From positions 120,826,493 to 120,890,492 of the forward strand of contig CM050448.1 of the NCBI GenBank assembly GCA_027563935.2: a stretch of DNA of 64,000 nt. Direction: 5' to 3'. Below, piece by piece: positions 59,128-64,000 of the stretch. The notes beneath the pieces are model-generated. The model ran no database searches and had not been told where the DNA came from. It saw nothing but the letters and a program-made list of their open reading frames with translations. Position 1 is the stretch's first letter, and each line of letters opens with the position of its first letter. Made by a program: the position numbers and the translations under genes. The stretch is from Costus lasius (taxonomy: Eukaryota; Streptophyta; Magnoliopsida; Zingiberales; Costaceae).

Positions 59128-60450
59128 GAACAATCTCTTATTGTCTATTATTGTGTTTAATTTATATAGAGCTCGAGTTATTTAATTCTCTTCCTTTGAC
59201 CATGTTATTTTTCTGTTGCGTATAGTTTGCAGAGCATTGTCCTGTTAGTTCCCTCTGCAATAAGATAGAAGTTTGTTTTTTAAGTATTTGTTACTGTAAT
59301 AAGTTGTGTATTCTTTATTTTTTGTTTCCTTTCAACATTTGCAAGAAAAAATTGGAAAAGGGTCTTACGAATACAGTATCTGCAACTGTTGATGAATAAT
59401 GTCATTCATGCAATCAAAACTGTTAGCCATTCAGTTCAAGGGCATTTGTGTAACTGGGTGATTTAAAACTATTTCTGTGATACTGGTTTTTATTCTTTGT
59501 TTCACTGGAAAGATTTTTATAAAAAAAATCCACAAATGATTCATTTTTGTATTGTTGGCACCCTTGCAAATTTCTTTTAAAAATATTTTTTAATAATTGA
59601 ATTGAAAAGTTATGAACGCACTTTTGCCCACTCGCGCAACTCTGCATTATCATTTTCATTAACTTTATAAGCTAATTCTACTTAAGATTACTTGAATTCA
59701 TTCTCTTTTAATTTTTTACCGCGGCTTGGTAGCAGCTCCGTGCTACTTTTCGTCGATGTCCACACGATCATGTTGTATACTGGTCGTTGCATCCGTCCCA
59801 TTAGGCTTCTTTCTTGAAGTTTGTCATTTTGTCTCATCGCTAATATATCTCTGTATTGACTAGTTTGACAAAGAAGTTGACGCTTCAAGGCTAGCCACTA
59901 ACAATGCGTTGCCGTGGGAATTCTTTTATGAAGCCAGGTGAAGTTCTTCGACTAGGGTATCAATTCGCACATATCTTGATTTTTTTTTTCTTCCACTGAA
60001 TTTGAAATGTGCACGAATTCGGTGCGCCCAGCTCGTAGCCCAGAGGGAGCGCGAGCGCCGCGGGCTCGGCGACAGCTACCTGCGGAGAGTTCATAAAATA
60101 ACCTGCCAAGATGACATTTATATAATTGTATCTCAAAGGGACGAGTACTCATATTTAGCATGATATTGTAACCTTACAAAAATGAGACATTTAAGCAGAA
60201 GGTATGGAACATACAACTCCAACTGACAACCGACTTCAACAGTTCAAAACAGACTCGAGAAATTGAAAATGAGAAAGCAAAAACTAAATGCCACATGACA
60301 GCATCTTGAACACTGCCACCGCCTATCTAGGACCCAGTTCTGCATCCAAACAGCAGATACGCAACTTATGGACCCACTAAGACGATAACAAGGGCATGCA
60401 TTAATGCTGATAATGAATCCAAATAGAACCGCTGCAAATTCATCCTCGTT
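59128..60450. other. Intergenic region between convergent CSI1 and eEF1A
   Basis: Holds the CSI1 3'UTR and, on the other strand, the eEF1A 3'UTR (roughly 60170-60450). A small GC-rich patch lies at about 60025-60080. No gene seen. Confidence 0.5.
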
Positions 60451-61881
60451 TCATTTCTTCTTCTGAGCCGCTTTCGTAACCTTGGCGCCAGTAGGATCTT
60501 TCTTCTCCACATTTTTTATGACACCAACTGCGACCGTCTGCCTCATGTCTCTAACAGCAAACCTACCCAGAGGAGGATACTCGGAGAAAGTCTCGCCAAC
60601 CATTGGCTTTGTGGGAATCATCTTAACGAATCCAGCATCTCCATTCTTGAGGAACTTAGGTTCCTTCTCCAACTCTTTGCCGGAACGCCTGTCAATTTTG
60701 GTGAGAATCTCTGCAAACTTGACAGCTATGTGAGACGTGTGGCAATCAAGAACAGGCGCATAACCATTTCCAATTTGACCAGGATGGTTCATGATGATAA
60801 CTTGCGAGGTGAAGTTAGCAGCCTCCTTTGCCGGGTCTTCCTTGGAGTTTGAGGCAACAAAACCACGCTTGAGATCCTTAACTGCCACGTTCTTGACATT
60901 GAAACCAACGTTGTCACCAGGAAGAGCCTCCTGGAGCGCCTCGTGATGCATTTCCACTGACTTGACTTCAGTCGTGAGGCCGGTGGGACCAAAGGTTACG
61001 ACCATACCAGGCTTTAGAACTCCAGTTTCAACTCGACCCACAGGCACAGTACCAATTCCTCCAATCTTGTACACATCCTGGAGAGGGAGCCGCAGGGGTT
61101 TGTCTGACGGTCTCTTAGGCTCTTGGATCAGATCAAGAGCCTCCAAAAGTGTTGGGCCTTTGTACCAATCAAGGTTGGTTGATCTCTCAATCATGTTATC
61201 GCCTTCAAAACCAGATATTGGCACGAAGGGAATTTTGTCAGGGTTGTAGCCAACCTTCTTCAGGTAGGATGAAACCTCCTTTACTATTTCATCATAACGA
61301 GCCTTTGAGTATTTGGGTGTAGTAGCATCCATCTATCATAAATACAACATATATTCTATAAGTACCAGAAAAAAAAAAATACAATAGTGCACTTGAAAAT
61401 GCAACTACTCAAATCCTCACCTTGTTGCAGCAACAAATCATTTGTTTGACACCAAGAGTAAAAGCAAGAAGTGCATGCTCCCGAGTTTGTCCATCCTTGG
61501 AAATTCCAGCTTCAAAACCACCAGTCGTTGAGTCAATAATAAGAACCGCACAATCAGCTTGAGATGTACCAGTAATCATGTTTTTGATAAAATCACGATG
61601 TCCAGGAGCATCAATGACAGTACAATAGTACTTTGTGGTCTCAAACTTCCAAAGAGCAATATCAATAGTGATACCACGCTCTCGCTCAGCCTTCAGCTTG
61701 TCAAGCACCCAAGCGTACTTAATGACCTCTTGTTCATTTCAGCAGCTTCCTTCTCAAACCTCTCAATGACACGCTTATCAATTCCACCAAGCTTGTAGAT
61801 AAGATGTCCAGTGGTTGTTGATTTACCAGAGTCGACGTGGCCAATGACCACAATGTTAATGTGAACCTTCTCCTTTCCCAT
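60451..61881 (-). CDS. EEF1A: Translation elongation factor eEF1A, one-base frameshift in exon 1
   Basis: GTPase that delivers aminoacyl-tRNA to the ribosome. Exons: 61881-61421 and 61332-60451, with an intron after CCCNK as in other plant eEF1A genes. Seen: P-loop GHVDSGKST, switch [14 protein letters not shown], specificity motif NKMD across the splice, and a normal C terminus ([16 protein letters not shown]). The residue count would be exactly the family's 447, but after EMNKRS the frame breaks: the - strand reads TCATTAAGTACGCTTGG, one base fewer than needed for the conserved Phe-Lys-Tyr-Ala-Trp, at 61720/61721. Everything else is intact, splice sites and leader intron included. So this is either a sequencing or assembly error in a live gene, or a very young pseudogene. 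A Gly replaces the usual Val in [10 protein letters not shown]. Confidence 0.88.
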
Positions 61882-61895
61882 TGCTTGAATCACTA

Positions 61896-63143
61896 CTGCA
61901 AACAAAAGAATTAATTGTGTTTTGGATGGTAAGAAAGAAAATCTCATATTGTAATTTCCAATGCCATAAACAAATCAGTTTCATTCACAACGCAACAAGC
62001 AGTGAAAGAACATCCAAGCATAACAAAAGCAGAAATATGTACCATCGTATAGTTTTCATGGAAAGTCAAAAAGATACAAGTTTCACTTCATTTTTGCAGC
62101 AAAATACAAAGGAAACATTGAAACTAAACTTGCTCTAGCCATTGTGCTAAATCACAGTAAATCAAAGCACGTTTTTGATAAATCAACATAAAATCACAAC
62201 AAATAATTTGAATTGAACAGTGTTATTCTATGGTATGGCTAGTTTCTTAAAGGCAGAAATCAACTAGTAAAATATAAATGTTGCATTCAAGAAACAATCA
62301 AACAAGAGGGAACAAATTCGATTGTAATGAGTTAAAAGAAAAAGTGGGAAGCATTTGCACTATACAATAATAAATGCATATTTTTGGTATGACGTAGCTG
62401 CAAAAACCAATGATTCGAGATGTATCATCAAAATGCTAAATATTATGAAATAATTCATACGTAAATAGAAAATCAATCCATTCAGCCATTAGACCAGATA
62501 CCAAAGCAAGCAAGTTCCTAGCTTCAAACACAAACCTTCATTACGACGCCCCCACATAATGTCAATTTTGTTTGCTAGACATCTTTTAAATCTAAACTAG
62601 CTACTTAATACTTCCGATGTGCACTACACCATACATGTCAAACATTATTTATTTAAATAGAAATCAAAAGCTAAACAATACGCGTATTTTAACGAATAGA
62701 ACTTGCACAACTATACTGCAGTCGAGACTCAAGCATTAGCCTACTAGCATGCTTGATCATTTCAAACAAATACTAGAAAGTGGATAAACGTTATCGGTTT
62801 CCTGATGTTTTATACAATGAAATCAGTGGATCCGTAGGGCCAATCACCAAGATCGAAAACAAACAATCGAAAGATATTTTGGTAGCCACAAAGTACCTGC
62901 AAGCTGATCCTTATTTAAGGTAAAAATGTATAGAACATAACATCTACAATCCAGAACGTGATTGGGTTATATATAAATATATCAGATACAAGTTATGATT
63001 CTTGAAGAGAAAATAAATTCCCCAGATATGAAAATCTCATCAAAACTATAGAAAATAATCAAATCAGAAACGCCGAAAAATTTCTAGGCTAGATGAAGTA
63101 CGTTGACGAATAGACGGAAAAGAAGAGGAAGGAAAAGTCTCAC
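61896..63143 (-). other. EEF1A: 5'UTR leader intron of eEF1A
   Basis: On the - strand a donor CTCTTTG/GTGAGA at 63144/63143 and an acceptor TTTGCAG at 61896 bound a 1248-bp intron ending 14 bp before the ATG. Plant eEF1A genes typically have such a T-rich leader intron, which boosts expression. Confidence 0.7.
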
Positions 63144-63280
63144 CAAAGAGACCAGGGGAGAAACGAAGAGGAAGGACGCTACTATCGGCTGCAGGAGCAG
63201 TGACGCTGCGAAGCGAGGGAAAGGCCGATCTCCCCTCTTCCGCTATTCTTATGTGGAGGGCACGCTTACCAAAACACCCT

Positions 63281-63289
63281 TTTAGGGTT
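63281..63289 (-). promoter_or_regulatory. EEF1A: Telo-box of the eEF1A promoter
   Basis: AACCCTAAA on the - strand, about 140 bp upstream of the leader-intron donor, near the expected transcription start. Telo-boxes are a known element of plant eEF1A promoters. Confidence 0.55.
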
Positions 63290-64000
63290 CTCCAGCTGGC
63301 GGGCCTAGCAGCGGCTCTTGAACCAGGTCCGGACGCTTGTAACTGACACTAGTCGTTGGATCTAGATCTGATGGTGGAGATGCTTGTTGATTCATGACGG
63401 TCAGATCCTAATTGTACGGTTGTAGATGGGATTCAAGAGTTGAGCTTTTTTTAGAAATACATATTTATTTTTTTGTTATTTTAGTATTAATTTTAATATA
63501 GTCATAATGCTTTAAATTTAAAAATGTTAGGAATAAATACCATCAAACATCGTTAGGATAATGTGATCAATTAAGGCGCCTACGTGGCATGTCCATGTAC
63601 ACATGTCGCTTGTTATAATCCAGCTCAAGCGAGAAGAAGTTTACTAGCAATTGAACTCTATGACAAATGTAACTCACGAGTGCCGCATTTTGCAACTATC
63701 CTACTCACCACCTCACCAATCATTTTGACTTACCATGAAGTGTGTTGACTAAGAGGAGAATCTTACGTGTTGAGTTGGATATCACTGTCAATGAGAAACA
63801 AAAATGTTTTTGGCGGCGCAATTAGACACAAAATCAATCAGATAGTAATCAAGAGATCCAAATGCGAATTTGTGTGCCTAGGGGTCTAATTATTTAGTCA
63901 ATACCCAAAATGCACATGTGCCAAATATTAACCATTCAAAACTAAGTATCTTGAATTGTTTGGATGAGGAATTTGATTGACGAAGCAATAGATTGAGAGC
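63290..64000. other. Upstream promoter region of eEF1A, no gene
   Basis: Contains no recognised exon. It should hold the distal eEF1A promoter. Confidence 0.45.

Overview
The window is nuclear DNA of a flowering plant, probably a monocot. Genes have many AT-rich introns with GT/AG borders, and transposons fill the spaces between and inside them. One intronless gene is very GC-rich at its 5' end and falls off toward 3', a gradient typical of monocots. I cannot name the species. I built gene models by following protein family similarity across splice sites and checking reading phase at every junction.

Five protein-coding genes are supported. (1) 4.8-13.6 kb, + strand: phosphopantothenate-cysteine ligase (coenzyme A synthesis), 9 coding exons, 326 aa; its 5.2-kb intron 4 holds a Gag-only LTR retrotransposon. 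(2) 23.8-15.6 kb, - strand: a clade I (TGA1/TGA4-like) TGA bZIP transcription factor, 9 coding exons, 393 aa, with an apparent alternative first exon at 22.2-22.3 kb. (3) 28.1-29.6 kb, + strand: an intronless UBA2A/B-like protein with two RRMs. (4) 41.9-59.1 kb, + strand: CELLULOSE SYNTHASE INTERACTIVE 1 (armadillo repeats plus C2), 2124 aa. (5) 63.2-60.5 kb, - strand: translation elongation factor eEF1A with a 5' leader intron; its coding sequence carries a one-base frameshift.

The rest is largely mobile-element debris. There is a Gag-only element at 7.3-10.0 kb, a TRIM-like element at 31.6-32.1 kb, and two solo LTRs (33.2-35.2 kb, and 39.4-41.0 kb with a clean 5-bp target duplication). A 200-bp Mutator-type MITE with a perfect 9-bp target duplication lies at 41.2 kb. 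Two decayed Ty1/copia pol fragments sit in a CSI1 intron. Several introns also carry tandem duplications of about 50-240 bp.

The genes do not form a pathway; they are independent housekeeping or regulatory loci. The most interesting regulatory features are the two first exons of the TGA gene, both in phase with exon 2, one behind a uORF whose stop overlaps the main start; a cluster of TGACG (TGA-binding) cores just upstream of that exon; and pairs of TGACGTC motifs at as-1-like spacing inside the solo LTR upstream of CSI1. No prokaryotic system, CRISPR array, rRNA or tRNA gene was seen.
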